Assembly (NCBI GenBank): GCA_963789495.1
Contig: CAWBLP010000004.1
Location: forward strand, 62,001-126,000
Reading direction: 5' to 3'
DNA: 64,000 bases
Source: CAWBLP01 sp963789495
Lineage (GTDB): Bacteria > Pseudomonadota > Alphaproteobacteria > Acetobacterales > Acetobacteraceae
Below are positions 8,067 to 17,444 of this stretch, in pieces. Under the pieces are notes generated by a model, which was not told the DNA's origin, did not search any database, and saw only the letters and a program-made list of their open reading frames with translations. The translations under genes were made by a program, and so were the position numbers. Numbering within the stretch: position 1 is the stretch's first letter; each line of letters starts with the position of its first letter.

Positions 8067-9425
8067 ATGCCGACCAATCCCGCCGACGGCCCGATCCTGG
8101 GCACGCTCTACGGCAGCGACGCGATGCGCGCGGTGTTCGACGAGCAGGCCTATTTCCAACGCATGCTCGATGTCGAGGCCGCGCTTGCCCGTGTGCAGGG
8201 GCGGTTTGGCATCATCCCGGCGGACGCCGCGGCAGCGATCGACGCCGCCGCGAGGGTGGAGAACCTGCGGACCGAGGAACTCGCCGCCAGCGCGCGCAAT
8301 GTCGGCTACCCGGTGGTGGGCCTGGTCGCCGAATTGTCGCGCGCGGCGGGTGCAGCGGGTGGCTGGACCCATTGGGGTGCCACTACTCAGGACATCATGG
8401 ATACCGCCACCGCGTTGCAGCTGCGCGACGGGCTGGCGTTGATCCGCGGCGAACTGGCCGCGATGCTGCAAGCCCTGGCTGGGCAGGCCGACCAGCATCG
8501 GCACACGGTCATGGCAGGCCGGACCCATCTGCAGCAGGCGCTGCCGACCAGCTTCGGGCTGAAATGCGCGATCTGGGCACAACCGTTCCTGAGCCATCTT
8601 CAGCGGCTCGATCAGCTGCGGCCGCGCGCCGAACTGGTGGAATTCGCTGGCGCCGCCGGCACCCTGGCCTCGCTCGGGGACCAGGGAATCGCGGTGATGG
8701 AGGGCCTGGGGAAAGAGCTGGGCCTCGGCGTACCGGCGGCGCCCTGGCATGTCTGCCGCGACGGCCTGGCCGAGACGGTGAGCTTCCTCGGCCTGGTGTG
8801 CGGCAGCCTGGCCAAGCTCGCCACCGACATCATCCTGCTGGCGCAGACGGAAGTCGGAGAGGTGGCCGAACCCTACGTGGCCGGGCGCGGCGCATCCTCC
8901 ACCATGCCGCAGAAGCGCAATCCGATCGCCAGCGAATACATCCTGGCCGCGACCCGCGTGGTGCAGGCTTTGGTGCCGGCCATGCTCGGCGCGATGGCGC
9001 AGGACCACGAACGCGCCACCGGCCCGTGGCAGTCCGAGGCGCTGATCCTGCCGCAGGCCTTTGTGCTGACGCACGGCGCACTGCTGCACGCCCGCGCCAT
9101 TGCCGAGGGCCTGGTCGTGGACGCGGCAAGAATGCGCGCGAACCTTGAGATCACCCATGGCCTGATCGTGGCAGAGGCGGTGATGATGGGACTGGCGCCG
9201 CAAATCGGCCGCGGCGAGGCGCATCACGTGGTGAAGCATGCCTGCGATATCGCTTTGGTCGAAGGCGTGTCGCTGGCTGATGCACTGGCCCGCGACCCGA
9301 CGGTGAGCGACCGGCTCGACCGGGCCGCGATCGACCAACTCACCGATCCGGCTGGGTATCTCGGTAGTACCAATGCGTTTATCGACCGCGTGCTGAATGC
9401 GATTTCACATCCGCCATCCGACTGA
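8067..9425 (+). CDS. pcaB: 3-carboxy-cis,cis-muconate cycloisomerase
   Basis: The 452-residue protein belongs to the fumarase/aspartase superfamily. It has GGWTHWGATTQDIMDTATALQ, AGRTHLQQALPTSFGLK and the signature loop GASSTMPQKRNPIASE that carries the catalytic region. PcaB converts carboxymuconate to 4-carboxymuconolactone, the step after PcaHG in the beta-ketoadipate pathway. GAGAGAGAA precedes ATG 8067. The later genes (pcaC, pcaD, pcaIJ) and a pcaQ-type regulator are not in the window, so the cluster is incomplete here. Confidence 0.93.
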   Translation: MPTNPADGPILGTLYGSDAMRAVFDEQAYFQRMLDVEAALARVQGRFGIIPADAAAAIDAAARVENLRTEELAASARNVGYPVVGLVAELSRAAGAAGGWTHWGATTQDIMDTATALQLRDGLALIRGELAAMLQALAGQADQHRHTVMAGRTHLQQALPTSFGLKCAIWAQPFLSHLQRLDQLRPRAELVEFAGAAGTLASLGDQGIAVMEGLGKELGLGVPAAPWHVCRDGLAETVSFLGLVCGSLAKLATDIILLAQTEVGEVAEPYVAGRGASSTMPQKRNPIASEYILAATRVVQALVPAMLGAMAQDHERATGPWQSEALILPQAFVLTHGALLHARAIAEGLVVDAARMRANLEITHGLIVAEAVMMGLAPQIGRGEAHHVVKHACDIALVEGVSLADALARDPTVSDRLDRAAIDQLTDPAGYLGSTNAFIDRVLNAISHPPSD

Positions 9426-9636
9426 ACGTTCCGTCCGCTGCAGCCGCAGCGTGCATGCGGCAAGAGCTTCGTCCTTCTTGTACTGTCGATACCAAGGGGA
9501 TCGGTCGTCGCGCTCGGGCGATTGCCGGCATTCAATGTCCGAAGTGGGTTCCCAGCTTCAGCCAGCCTGCTACACGTAACGGTGCAGACTGTTGCGGTCC
9601 ACGCACCGCGACAAAAACATCTGATAGGGCATTGTG

Positions 9637-10950
9637 ATGATCTTCGGCCTGCCTCCGGTCCAGATCGCCGTTCCGATCCTGATCGCGACCTACGTGTTGG
9701 TTATGGTGGATCGCTTCGATCGCTCGATCATCGCTTTGCTGGGCGGCGGCGCGATGGTGCTGGCCGGTGTGCTGTCACAGGACCAAGCCGTAGAGGCGAT
9801 CGACTTCAATACCATCGCCCTGCTCACCGGCATGATGATCCTGGTCGCCATCGCGCGACGCTCTGGCGTCTTCGAATATACTGCCATCCGTGCAGCACAG
9901 CTGGCGCATGCTTCGCCGCCCGGGCTGCTGATCGCATTGGCACTTGTGACGGCTGTTCTGTCTGCATTGCTGGACAACGTCACGACGGTTCTGCTGATCG
10001 CTCCGGTGACGATCGCGATCTGCCGCCGCCTTGATATCCCACCCTTCGCGTTCTTGTTCGGCGAGGTGATGGCATCGAATTTCGGTGGTGCCGCGACGCT
10101 GATCGGTGATCCGCCGAATATCCTGATCGGATCGGCCGCGCATCTGACCTTCAATGATTTCATCATCCATCTGGCGCCGGTCGTGGTCGTCGTGATGGCG
10201 GTGCAGGTCCTGATCATGCATGCGGTGTACGGCCGTTCGCTCGGCGCGAGTGCCGAATCAAAATCTGCCGTCATGGCCATGCGTGCCGCCGACGCAATCA
10301 CCGACAAGCGCCTGCTGCGTCATGCCGGTATGGTGTTCGCCTTTGTGCTGATCGGATTCTCTACCGCGCAGAACACGGGATTGGAGCCGGGCGCGATCGC
10401 AGTGATCGGGGCCGCGGCTTTGATGCTGCTGGAAAACCTCGCGCATCCGCGGGACGAGCAATTCGGCAAGATCTCAGCCACCTACGGCGAAGTCGACTGG
10501 ATTACGATCTTCTTCTTCATCGGCCTGTTCATCGTGGTCGGCGGCGTCGAGGCAACCGGTGCGCTGGACTGGATCGCGCGCCAGATCATGACCGTCACGC
10601 AGGGCGACCTCGCACTGACGCTATCATTGTTGCTCTGGAGCGCGGCGATCCTCTCCGCCATCATCGACAACATCCCGTTTGCCGCGGCGATGATTCCAGT
10701 TATTCACGCGATGGCACCACAGTTCGGCGGCGAGGATGCGATCCTGCCCCTCTGGGTGGCGCTCTCACTCGGCTCCTGTTTCGGCGGCAATGGCACGCTG
10801 ATCGGCGCATCCGCCAACCTGACGGTTGCTGGCATCGCCCAGCGTTCCGGCGTTCCATTCGGCTTCGGCGCGTATATGCGGCCTGCTGTGCCGATGACCT
10901 TTGTTGGCGTGGCGATTGCGCAGGTGTACCTGTATCTGCGTTACCTCTAG
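9637..10950 (+). CDS. ArsB/NhaD-type (ion transporter superfamily) permease
   Basis: The 437-residue, very hydrophobic protein has about 11-12 membrane segments and two inverted halves. These have matching re-entrant motifs: SALLDNVTTVLLIAPV with GGAATLIGDPPNIL in the first half, and SAIIDNIPFAAAMIPV with FGGNGTLIGASANL in the second. That paired pattern marks the ArsB/NhaD/SLC13 superfamily, which moves arsenite, Na+/H+ or dicarboxylates. No arsenic genes are nearby, so the substrate is unknown. Start is ATG 9637 or the GTG just before it. Confidence 0.85.
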   Translation: MIFGLPPVQIAVPILIATYVLVMVDRFDRSIIALLGGGAMVLAGVLSQDQAVEAIDFNTIALLTGMMILVAIARRSGVFEYTAIRAAQLAHASPPGLLIALALVTAVLSALLDNVTTVLLIAPVTIAICRRLDIPPFAFLFGEVMASNFGGAATLIGDPPNILIGSAAHLTFNDFIIHLAPVVVVVMAVQVLIMHAVYGRSLGASAESKSAVMAMRAADAITDKRLLRHAGMVFAFVLIGFSTAQNTGLEPGAIAVIGAAALMLLENLAHPRDEQFGKISATYGEVDWITIFFFIGLFIVVGGVEATGALDWIARQIMTVTQGDLALTLSLLLWSAAILSAIIDNIPFAAAMIPVIHAMAPQFGGEDAILPLWVALSLGSCFGGNGTLIGASANLTVAGIAQRSGVPFGFGAYMRPAVPMTFVGVAIAQVYLYLRYL

Positions 10951-10984
10951 GTCGACCGAACCATCTGCCCGGCTGACGGTTCCT

Positions 10985-11018
10985 AAAAAAGGCGGCGGCC
11001 GTGAAAACAGCCGCCGCC
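10985..11018 (-). terminator. Rho-independent terminator of the TAXI binding-protein gene
   Basis: On the minus strand a perfect nine-pair stem (GGCGGCGGC with GCCGCCGCC, 10991-10999 and 11010-11018) with a ten-base loop is followed by six T residues. It lies 46 bases past the stop of the leftward gene and between convergent genes, so it may also stop rightward transcription. Confidence 0.85.
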
Positions 11019-11063
11019 CTTCGTTGGTCGCCCTCTATTGGCCCTGGCCTGAGCCGCGTTGCG

Positions 11064-12188
11064 TCAGGCGGTCAGATGCTTCTCGCGATACTCCATCCAG
11101 AAGCCTTCCCAGGCCTGATCATCGCCTTTGAACTTGGACTCGGCGTCCTTCCAGCCCGCCATGACCTTGTTCAGACGAGCGACGCGCTTGGTTTGCCAGT
11201 CCTCGGCCTCGGCAGTCCACCAGCCCTTTTCCTTCATGTAACGGATCGTGCCTTCGTGGAACGGCCCATCGGCGCGCGGCAGACCTGACATCTTTGGTGC
11301 CCAGTTGGCCGAACTTCCGGTGGTGCCTTTGATCAGATCCATCGCGTCGTCGACCGCTTTGACCATGGCATACACCTCGTCGGCGCTGGTCGAGGCGTAG
11401 GTCGTCATCATCGGGTAGCGGATACCGATCAGTTCTACGCCCGCCGCGGGAATTGCCGCACCCGCCGTCTCTACGCGAGGCTCCAGGAAGTCGAGCACCT
11501 TCTGCATGCGCTCCCACCCGGCCTTGTCGTCAGCCGGGAAGGGCGGCCAGATCAGGCCACGTGGGCTGGCCTCGATCTCCCGCATATTCGCCGACGTGGT
11601 CACACTGCCCATGCCATCGAGCTGGTTGTTGACGATGGCGGTCTTCATGGCGTTGTAGCTGCCGAACCAAACCGGCTGGATATCCTTTTCGGTCAGTCCC
11701 GCGAAGGCGAGATAGGCCGCGTTCTTGACGTTGACCGAGGGATTTCCCTTCACATAGCCCAGACGCTTGCCCTTCAGGTCGCTCATCTTGGTCATGCCGG
11801 TGTCTTTGGCCATGGCCAAGCCATTGGAGGCAGGGCGCGCCAGCACGACGCGCAAATTCTGCGGGCCCCACGACCGGGCGCCGAAATCTTCCGTACCTTC
11901 GGTGGCGAAATACAGCTCGTTCGCCAGGTAACCATAATTCGCGCGCCCCTGCTTGATCGGCAGCAAGCGCCCGATCGAAGTGCCGGACGGCATAATGCGC
12001 ACGCGGAGCTGGTTCTGCTTCTGCAATGCCTCGGCGATGGCCGAGGCTTCAACGTAACCCGAGGAACCGAGATCGTACGACGTCCAGACCGAGCTGCTCG
12101 GCAGGCCTGCTGCCTCCGACGATCGGGTGACAAGTGTTCCGAATGCGGAAAGCGCGGTGCTGATAACAAAGGTTCGGCGCGTTGGCAT
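11064..12188 (-). CDS. TAXI-family TRAP transporter solute-binding protein
   Basis: The 374-residue protein starts with a signal peptide (PTRRTFVISTALSAFGTLVTR, cut near SSEA). A TAXI-type binding domain follows: SGYVEASAIAEAL, RIMPSGTSIGRLLPIKQGRANYGYL, KGKRLGYVKGNPSVNVKNAAYLAFAG split over two lobes, and a helical C-terminus. TAXI proteins are periplasmic receptors for TRAP carboxylate transporters. GGGAG lies seven bases before ATG 12188. The fused permease is encoded divergently 145 bases away. Ligand is unknown. Confidence 0.9.
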   Translation of the reverse strand: MPTRRTFVISTALSAFGTLVTRSSEAAGLPSSSVWTSYDLGSSGYVEASAIAEALQKQNQLRVRIMPSGTSIGRLLPIKQGRANYGYLANELYFATEGTEDFGARSWGPQNLRVVLARPASNGLAMAKDTGMTKMSDLKGKRLGYVKGNPSVNVKNAAYLAFAGLTEKDIQPVWFGSYNAMKTAIVNNQLDGMGSVTTSANMREIEASPRGLIWPPFPADDKAGWERMQKVLDFLEPRVETAGAAIPAAGVELIGIRYPMMTTYASTSADEVYAMVKAVDDAMDLIKGTTGSSANWAPKMSGLPRADGPFHEGTIRYMKEKGWWTAEAEDWQTKRVARLNKVMAGWKDAESKFKGDDQAWEGFWMEYREKHLTA

Positions 12189-12332
12189 CGTCTTCTCCCA
12201 GCGTGAGGCAATCTGATAGTTTTTGCTTTGGTGCATTTTCATTTTTGCAAACTAACCCGCTCTCGGTCAAACTCCGTTGCGAACCGCGCGGTCTACCACC
12301 CCGCGCAAAGGAAGAATCGGGGGCTTCGTTCG

Positions 12333-14276
12333 ATGACAAGCAGGCAGGATGGTGAGCAGCCAGTGGAACTGGCGCTCGCGCCTGAGGATGGCGGACGCGA
12401 TCGCCTGAGCGGCACGTCCTACTGGATCGCGCTGGTTTTCGGCACGCTCGGGATGGCGCTGACTGTCAATCAGACCTTCAATCTGAACGCTTTCGGCGGT
12501 CCGATCATCGATACCTCGTTCTTCTACCTCATGCTCGGCCTGTTTCTCTCGCTCGCCTTTCTCGCCTATCCCGGCCTTTCTTCCGCACGCAACAGAATCC
12601 CGTGGCCCGACTGGATTTTGTTCGCCCTGACGCTCGGCTGTTGCGGCTTTCTGGCATGGAACGGCGGGCGGATCGTCGCCGAAGGCTGGGACCTGATCGC
12701 CCCGCTGGATGCCACCATCGTCGCCGGCGTGATCTGCCTTCTCGCACTCGAAGGGCTGCGCCGAGCCGGCGGCCTCGTGCTGTTTGGGATGTGCGTCCTG
12801 TTCGGGGTGTTTCCACTCTTCTCCGACCACATGCCCGGTTTCCTGTGGGGACCAGGCATGACCATCGCCCAGACCGTACGCGCCCACGCATTGGGGGTGG
12901 AGAGCATCATCGGCGTGCCGATGCGCACCGTGGCGTCCCTGCTGGTCGGCTTCCTGATCTTCGGTTCGGCACTCGTGGTGACCGGGGGCGGTGAATTCTT
13001 CATGGCGCTCGCCACCGCGCTGATGGGGCGCAGTCGCGGCGGACCGGCCAAGGTCGCTGTGCTGTCCAGCGGATTTTTCGGCTCACTGTCCGGCAGCGTG
13101 ATTTCCAACGTGGTCACCACCGGGCAGATCACGATTCCGACCATGAAGCGCATCGGCTATCCGCCGCATTACGCCGGCGCCGTCGAGGCCTGCGCCTCGA
13201 CTGGCGGAGCATTGATGCCGCCGGTGATGGGTGCGGTCGCATTCATCATGGCCGAGTTCCTCAACGTGCCGTACAGCGAAGTGATGCTGGCCGCCGCGGT
13301 GCCGGCGCTGCTGTACTACGGCGTGCTGTTGCTGCAGACCGATCATTACGCCGCGAAGAACGGGCTGCGCGGCCAGTCGTCCGAGGAAATCCCTCGCCTC
13401 GGCGTTGTGTTCCGCCAGGGGTGGCACTTCCTGTTCAGCCTGGTTCTGCTGACCTATCTGCTGCTGGTGATGAAGCAGGAGGCCTTGGCCCCCTACATCG
13501 CCACCATCGTGCTGGTGCTGACGTCGTTCCTGTTCGGGGCGAAGCGTTTCAACCTCACAAGTCTGCGCGATCTGATCATCGATACCACCCGCAACATCGT
13601 CAACATCACGGCGATTCTCGCCGGTGTCGGATTCATTGTCGGGTCGCTGTCCTACACCGGGGTGGGCGGCGCCTTCTCGCGGGAGCTTCTGCAATTCGCC
13701 AATGGCAATGTGCATCTGCTGCTGCTGATGGGAGCGTTGACCAGCTTCATCCTCGGCATGGGGATGACCTCCAGCGCCTGCTACATCTTTCTTGCGATCA
13801 CATTGGGGCCTGCACTGGTGGGTGGCGGTCTCAATCCCATCGGCAGCCACTTGTTCATTCTCTATTGGGGGTTGATCAGCTTCATCACGCCGCCGGTCGC
13901 TCTGGCCGCGATCGCCGCGGCCAGCATCGCCCGCGCCAATGCCTGGCAGACCGGCATTTGGGCCATGCGCCTCGGCATGGTGAATTTCGTCCTGCCATTT
14001 TTGTTCGTGCTGAACCCGACCCTGATTCTGATCGGCACGCCACTGAGCATTGTGCATGACGTCACCACCGCAACCATCGCCATCTGGCTGCTCGCCTCCG
14101 GCAGCGAGGGCTGGCTGTATGGCGTCGGCGCCATTGGCTGGGGCTTTCGCATACCCTTGCTCGTCGCCGCCTTTGGTCTGCTGAAGCCAGGACTCGAGAG
14201 CGACCTCGTGGGACTGACCATCCTGGTGGCGGTGTACGGAACCTGTCTTCTGTCACGCCGCCGCGCGACGGCCTAG
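12333..14276 (+). CDS. TRAP transporter fused permease (DctQ-DctM, TAXI type)
   Basis: The 647-residue membrane protein joins a small four-helix DctQ-like part (about residues 20-160) to a large DctM part. The latter has SGSVISNVVTTGQITIPTMK, ACASTGGALMPPVMGAVAFIMAEF and LGMGMTSSACYIF, typical of fused TAXI permeases. It uses an ion gradient to import ligands captured by the divergent TAXI receptor. ATG 12333 is used; the upstream frame would run into the shared promoter region. Confidence 0.92.
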   Translation: MTSRQDGEQPVELALAPEDGGRDRLSGTSYWIALVFGTLGMALTVNQTFNLNAFGGPIIDTSFFYLMLGLFLSLAFLAYPGLSSARNRIPWPDWILFALTLGCCGFLAWNGGRIVAEGWDLIAPLDATIVAGVICLLALEGLRRAGGLVLFGMCVLFGVFPLFSDHMPGFLWGPGMTIAQTVRAHALGVESIIGVPMRTVASLLVGFLIFGSALVVTGGGEFFMALATALMGRSRGGPAKVAVLSSGFFGSLSGSVISNVVTTGQITIPTMKRIGYPPHYAGAVEACASTGGALMPPVMGAVAFIMAEFLNVPYSEVMLAAAVPALLYYGVLLLQTDHYAAKNGLRGQSSEEIPRLGVVFRQGWHFLFSLVLLTYLLLVMKQEALAPYIATIVLVLTSFLFGAKRFNLTSLRDLIIDTTRNIVNITAILAGVGFIVGSLSYTGVGGAFSRELLQFANGNVHLLLLMGALTSFILGMGMTSSACYIFLAITLGPALVGGGLNPIGSHLFILYWGLISFITPPVALAAIAAASIARANAWQTGIWAMRLGMVNFVLPFLFVLNPTLILIGTPLSIVHDVTTATIAIWLLASGSEGWLYGVGAIGWGFRIPLLVAAFGLLKPGLESDLVGLTILVAVYGTCLLSRRRATA

Positions 14277-14311
14277 CCGACCGCGACACACAGCTCTCGG
14301 CCGACAGAACT

Positions 14312-14342
14312 GGATCGGACGTGACAGCGCCTCGTCCGATCC
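14312..14342. terminator. Hairpin between convergent genes
   Basis: GGATCGGACG at 14312-14321 pairs perfectly with CGTCCGATCC at 14333-14342 across an 11-base loop. It lies between the TRAP permease stop and the rppH stop. There is no clear U tract, so it may be a processing or weak termination structure. Confidence 0.5.
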
Positions 14343-14346
14343 CGGT

Positions 14347-14850
14347 TCAACCCGTGCGCCCGGACAGCAGCGCCGGAATATGCGCGAACGACGCCGACAG
14401 GGTCTCGTAGATCGGCCGCTTGAAGGCCACCGCCAGATCCGGCAGCGTCGGCAGTTCGACCCATCGCCAGGCGTCGAACTCCGGATGCGGGTCGAGGTCG
14501 AGCCGGATGTCCCGATCCTCCCCGGTGAATTTCAGCGCGAACCAACGCTGACGCTGACCGCGATAACGTCCGCCGAATGCGACCCCGACCAGATGCGGCG
14601 GCAGGTCGTAGGTCAGCCAATCCGGATATTCGGCAATGATCTCGGCTCGATCCGTGCCGATTTCCTCCGCCAGTTCGCGCAGCACGGCAGCCCGCACATC
14701 CTCACCCGCATCGATGCCACCTTGCGGAAGTTGCCAGCCCCCAGCAGGTCCTTCCGCGTTCGGCAGATCGGCGCGGCGCGCGACGAACACCAGCCCACCC
14801 GTATTGAACAGCAGCGCACCGACATTGGGGCGATACGGCAACGTGGTCAT
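14347..14850 (-). CDS. rppH: RNA pyrophosphohydrolase (Nudix)
   Basis: The 167-residue protein opens YRPNVGALLFN, has WQLPQGGIDAGED, and a complete Nudix box at 44-66 (G-x5-E-x7-REL-x-EE-x-G). A C-terminal WRWVELPTLPDLAVAFKRPIYE segment follows, as in RppH. RppH removes pyrophosphate from 5'-triphosphate RNA and starts decay. It is the last gene of the gpmI-envC-ctpA-deacetylase-rppH operon, overlapping the upstream stop by four bases. Confidence 0.94.
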   Translation of the reverse strand: MTTLPYRPNVGALLFNTGGLVFVARRADLPNAEGPAGGWQLPQGGIDAGEDVRAAVLRELAEEIGTDRAEIIAEYPDWLTYDLPPHLVGVAFGGRYRGQRQRWFALKFTGEDRDIRLDLDPHPEFDAWRWVELPTLPDLAVAFKRPIYETLSASFAHIPALLSGRTG

Positions 14851-15905
14851 TGTGCGGGTTTTGCGTCGGGCGGAGGCACGACCAGCGCGCTGGTCGGTGC
14901 CAGAACAAAGCCGCGATCCGCCAGACTGTTGGCCCAGGTGGCAATGCGCTGCACGGTAACCGGTCGGGGAGTGCCGGCCAGTCCCAGGGCGCTTCCGGTA
15001 TTGCGGGCAATCCGCTCCAGCTCGGTCAGCTTGCCGTCAATTTCCGCCACTGGTTCATCCACCACCACATCCACATCACGGCTCCAGACCCGTGGCAGCG
15101 GTGCCTGACCCAGCCGGGGGTCGATGTAGAGCAAGCCGCGCTGCGCGATCCGCGCAAGCAGCGGTGACATCTGGTCGGTTGCGGCGGCGAACCGCTCGCC
15201 CCGCAGCACCCCCAAAGCCCCGGTCACGCCGGCATAGCCAGCAATACGGGACAACAGCCAGTTCAACCGATCCAGATTCTCCGCGGGTGACAGGTTGGTC
15301 ATCAAGGCACGTGGTCCCGGGTCGTTGAGCGGAAATCCCTCAGGCTCCATCGGCAACGCCAGCAGGTATTCGTGTTCGGCAAACCTGGCCGCCTCCAGCG
15401 TTTTCTGTGGGCTGGCCGCATAGGGCGAAATTGCCAGTGTGATCCCCGGCGGCAGCGTGCGAATCGCCGCGGTGCTGGCCGCAGTGTCCAGACCGATGCC
15501 GCCCAATACCAGCCCAATCCGCGGACGGCGGCTGCTTCGGTCGAAACCCGCGGCATAGACCTGCATCGGCATCCGCCCGTCCGCCGCGATCTGCGGCAGC
15601 CTGCCGCCATCCGGACCGGCTTCCAGCAACGCGGGATCCGGATCGACCACCGGTCCAGGCGTGTCGCGCCCCGGTCGCTGCGGGTTGGGCACTTCGCGGC
15701 GTTCGCTCACGAGAGGCGCACGTGGTGGTGCCGGCGCGGCCGCCGCGGGCGAAGCAGGAGCCTCACGCACGGCTTGGACCGCCCGGTGCGACGGCGGCCC
15801 CAGTGTCTGAAGAATGCCAGCGGTTGTACCCAGCAGCAGAAGCACCGCCAGCCAGAACACGCCCAGTCCGCGCCACCCGGTCATCACCCGATGGTGCTCC
15901 GCCAA
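14847..15905 (-). CDS. Divergent polysaccharide deacetylase family protein
   Basis: The 352-residue protein has an N-terminal membrane anchor (GLGVFWLAVLLLLGTTAGIL), a Pro/Ala-rich linker, and a catalytic-like domain from about residue 125. That domain contains RIGLVLGGIGLD, GITLAISPYA, EYLLALPMEPEGFP, GALGVLRGERFAA and LYIDPRLG. This is the divergent polysaccharide deacetylase (DUF610/YibQ) family regularly found after envC and ctpA. Several metal ligands of classic NodB deacetylases are not obvious, and activity is unproven. It is probably periplasmic and membrane-anchored. Confidence 0.87.
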   Translation of the reverse strand: MAEHHRVMTGWRGLGVFWLAVLLLLGTTAGILQTLGPPSHRAVQAVREAPASPAAAAPAPPRAPLVSERREVPNPQRPGRDTPGPVVDPDPALLEAGPDGGRLPQIAADGRMPMQVYAAGFDRSSRRPRIGLVLGGIGLDTAASTAAIRTLPPGITLAISPYAASPQKTLEAARFAEHEYLLALPMEPEGFPLNDPGPRALMTNLSPAENLDRLNWLLSRIAGYAGVTGALGVLRGERFAAATDQMSPLLARIAQRGLLYIDPRLGQAPLPRVWSRDVDVVVDEPVAEIDGKLTELERIARNTGSALGLAGTPRPVTVQRIATWANSLADRGFVLAPTSALVVPPPDAKPAQ

Positions 15906-15941
15906 GCGGATCCCGCCGTGCCGTACATCAACAGGCGGCCC

Positions 15942-17330
15942 TCAGTTGGTCGTCGCCGCGTTCCGCGCAGCCATGGCCTTGGCCAGCACCACGGCCTGCT
16001 GCAACTGGAAGTCCGTATCGTCCGGCTTGCTCGCATCGAACTTCGGAAAACCTTCCGGCGGCTTTGCCGGCAGCTCCTTGGCGATCGGCGGCAGATCGGT
16101 CCGCGGGGGCAGTTCCACCGGCCCGACCCCGCCCTGGTTCTTCAGCACGCGGTTGAGGTCAGCCTCCCGTTCCGGGCCGAAATGCGGCGGCTCCTCACGT
16201 GACTCGGCCACCGTCACGTCGGGCGTAATCCCGAGCCCCTGGATCGAACGGCCGGATGGTGTGTAGTAGCGCGCCGTGGTCAGTCGCATGGCCCCGTTCC
16301 CCGGTAGCGGAATGACCGTCTGCACCGAGCCCTTGCCGAAGCTGCGTGTGCCCAGCAGCACGGCGCGGCGATGGTCTTGCAGCGCGCCGGACACGATCTC
16401 CGATGAGGAGGCGGAGCCACCATTGATCAGCACGATCAGCGGGACTCCCGGAATGATGTCGCCGCCCTTGGCGTCCCAGCGCTGGCTGTCGTCGGGATGG
16501 CGTGCGCGGGTCGAAACGATCTCACCCTGATTGACGAAATCCGAGGACACCGCCACCGCTTGGTCCAGCAAGCCGCCAGGATTGTTGCGCAAATCGAGAA
16601 TCAAGGCCGACAGCTTGCCGCCCGCCTGCTGCTTCAACTCGCGCACGGCCTTCTTCAAGCCCGCATCTGCCTGCTCGGTGAACTGGGTCAGGCGGACATA
16701 GCCGACATTGCCCGGCTCCATCCGCGACTTCACCACCTGGATGTGGATGATTTCCCGCAGCAGGCCGAATTCGAGCGGCTTGTCCACGCCGGGGCGTTTT
16801 ACCGTGAGGGAGATCTTGGAATTTGCGGGGCCGCGCATCCGGTCCACGGCGTCGTTCAGCGACAGGCCCTGCACTGTCTTGCCATCCAGCGCGGTGATGA
16901 TGTCGCCCGACTTCAACCCACCACGCGAGGCCGGCGTATCGTCGATCGGGGTGATCACCTTGATGAAGCCATTCTCCTGCGTGACCTCGATACCCAGACC
17001 GCCGAACTCGCCCTTGGTCTGGACCTGCATGTCCCGGAACGCCTTGGCATTCATGTAGGCGCTGTGGGGATCGAGCCCGGTCAGCATGCCGCTGATGGCG
17101 CTCTCCACCAGTTCCTTGTCACCGACCGGATCGACGTACTCGGCCCGGATGCGTTCGAACACGTCACCGAAGAGCGTCAGCAGACGATAGGTGTCGCTGC
17201 TGGCGCTGTCCTGGGCGAAAGCATGGCTGAGCACGACGGAGGTCGGGCCGACCACCGCACCGCCAAGAAAGGCCGCGCCAAGCATCAAGACCATGCGAAA
17301 ACGCCGCGGACGAAAATGCATACGTGTCAT
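15942..17330 (-). CDS. ctpA: S41 family C-terminal processing peptidase
   Basis: The 462-residue protein has a signal/anchor (FRMVLMLGAAFLGGAVVG), a PDZ domain at about 105-190 (GEFGGLGIEVTQENG, GLKSGDIITALDG), and the S41 protease core. The catalytic pair is Ser308 (GGSASSSEI) and Lys333 (FGKGSVQT), 25 residues apart as in D1P-type proteases. It processes periplasmic proteins at their C-termini and often controls cell-wall hydrolases. Its place after the EnvC-like gene agrees. A charged C-terminal extension of about 80 residues follows the protease domain. Confidence 0.94.
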   Translation of the reverse strand: MTRMHFRPRRFRMVLMLGAAFLGGAVVGPTSVVLSHAFAQDSASSDTYRLLTLFGDVFERIRAEYVDPVGDKELVESAISGMLTGLDPHSAYMNAKAFRDMQVQTKGEFGGLGIEVTQENGFIKVITPIDDTPASRGGLKSGDIITALDGKTVQGLSLNDAVDRMRGPANSKISLTVKRPGVDKPLEFGLLREIIHIQVVKSRMEPGNVGYVRLTQFTEQADAGLKKAVRELKQQAGGKLSALILDLRNNPGGLLDQAVAVSSDFVNQGEIVSTRARHPDDSQRWDAKGGDIIPGVPLIVLINGGSASSSEIVSGALQDHRRAVLLGTRSFGKGSVQTVIPLPGNGAMRLTTARYYTPSGRSIQGLGITPDVTVAESREEPPHFGPEREADLNRVLKNQGGVGPVELPPRTDLPPIAKELPAKPPEGFPKFDASKPDDTDFQLQQAVVLAKAMAARNAATTN

Positions 17331-17444
17331 CCTCTGGCACCCGACCAGTCAGTGCGGGCGCGTTACTTGCGGGAAGTTGCAGCCTGACCTTTTCGCGCGT
17401 GGCGGCTTGAAAAGTCCAGTGTGGAGTTTGTAAGGCTGCAAATC

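Noticed and set aside
7980..9338. 452-codon minus-strand frame
   Set aside because: Shadow of pcaB in high-GC DNA; composition is His/Gln/Arg-rich without motifs.
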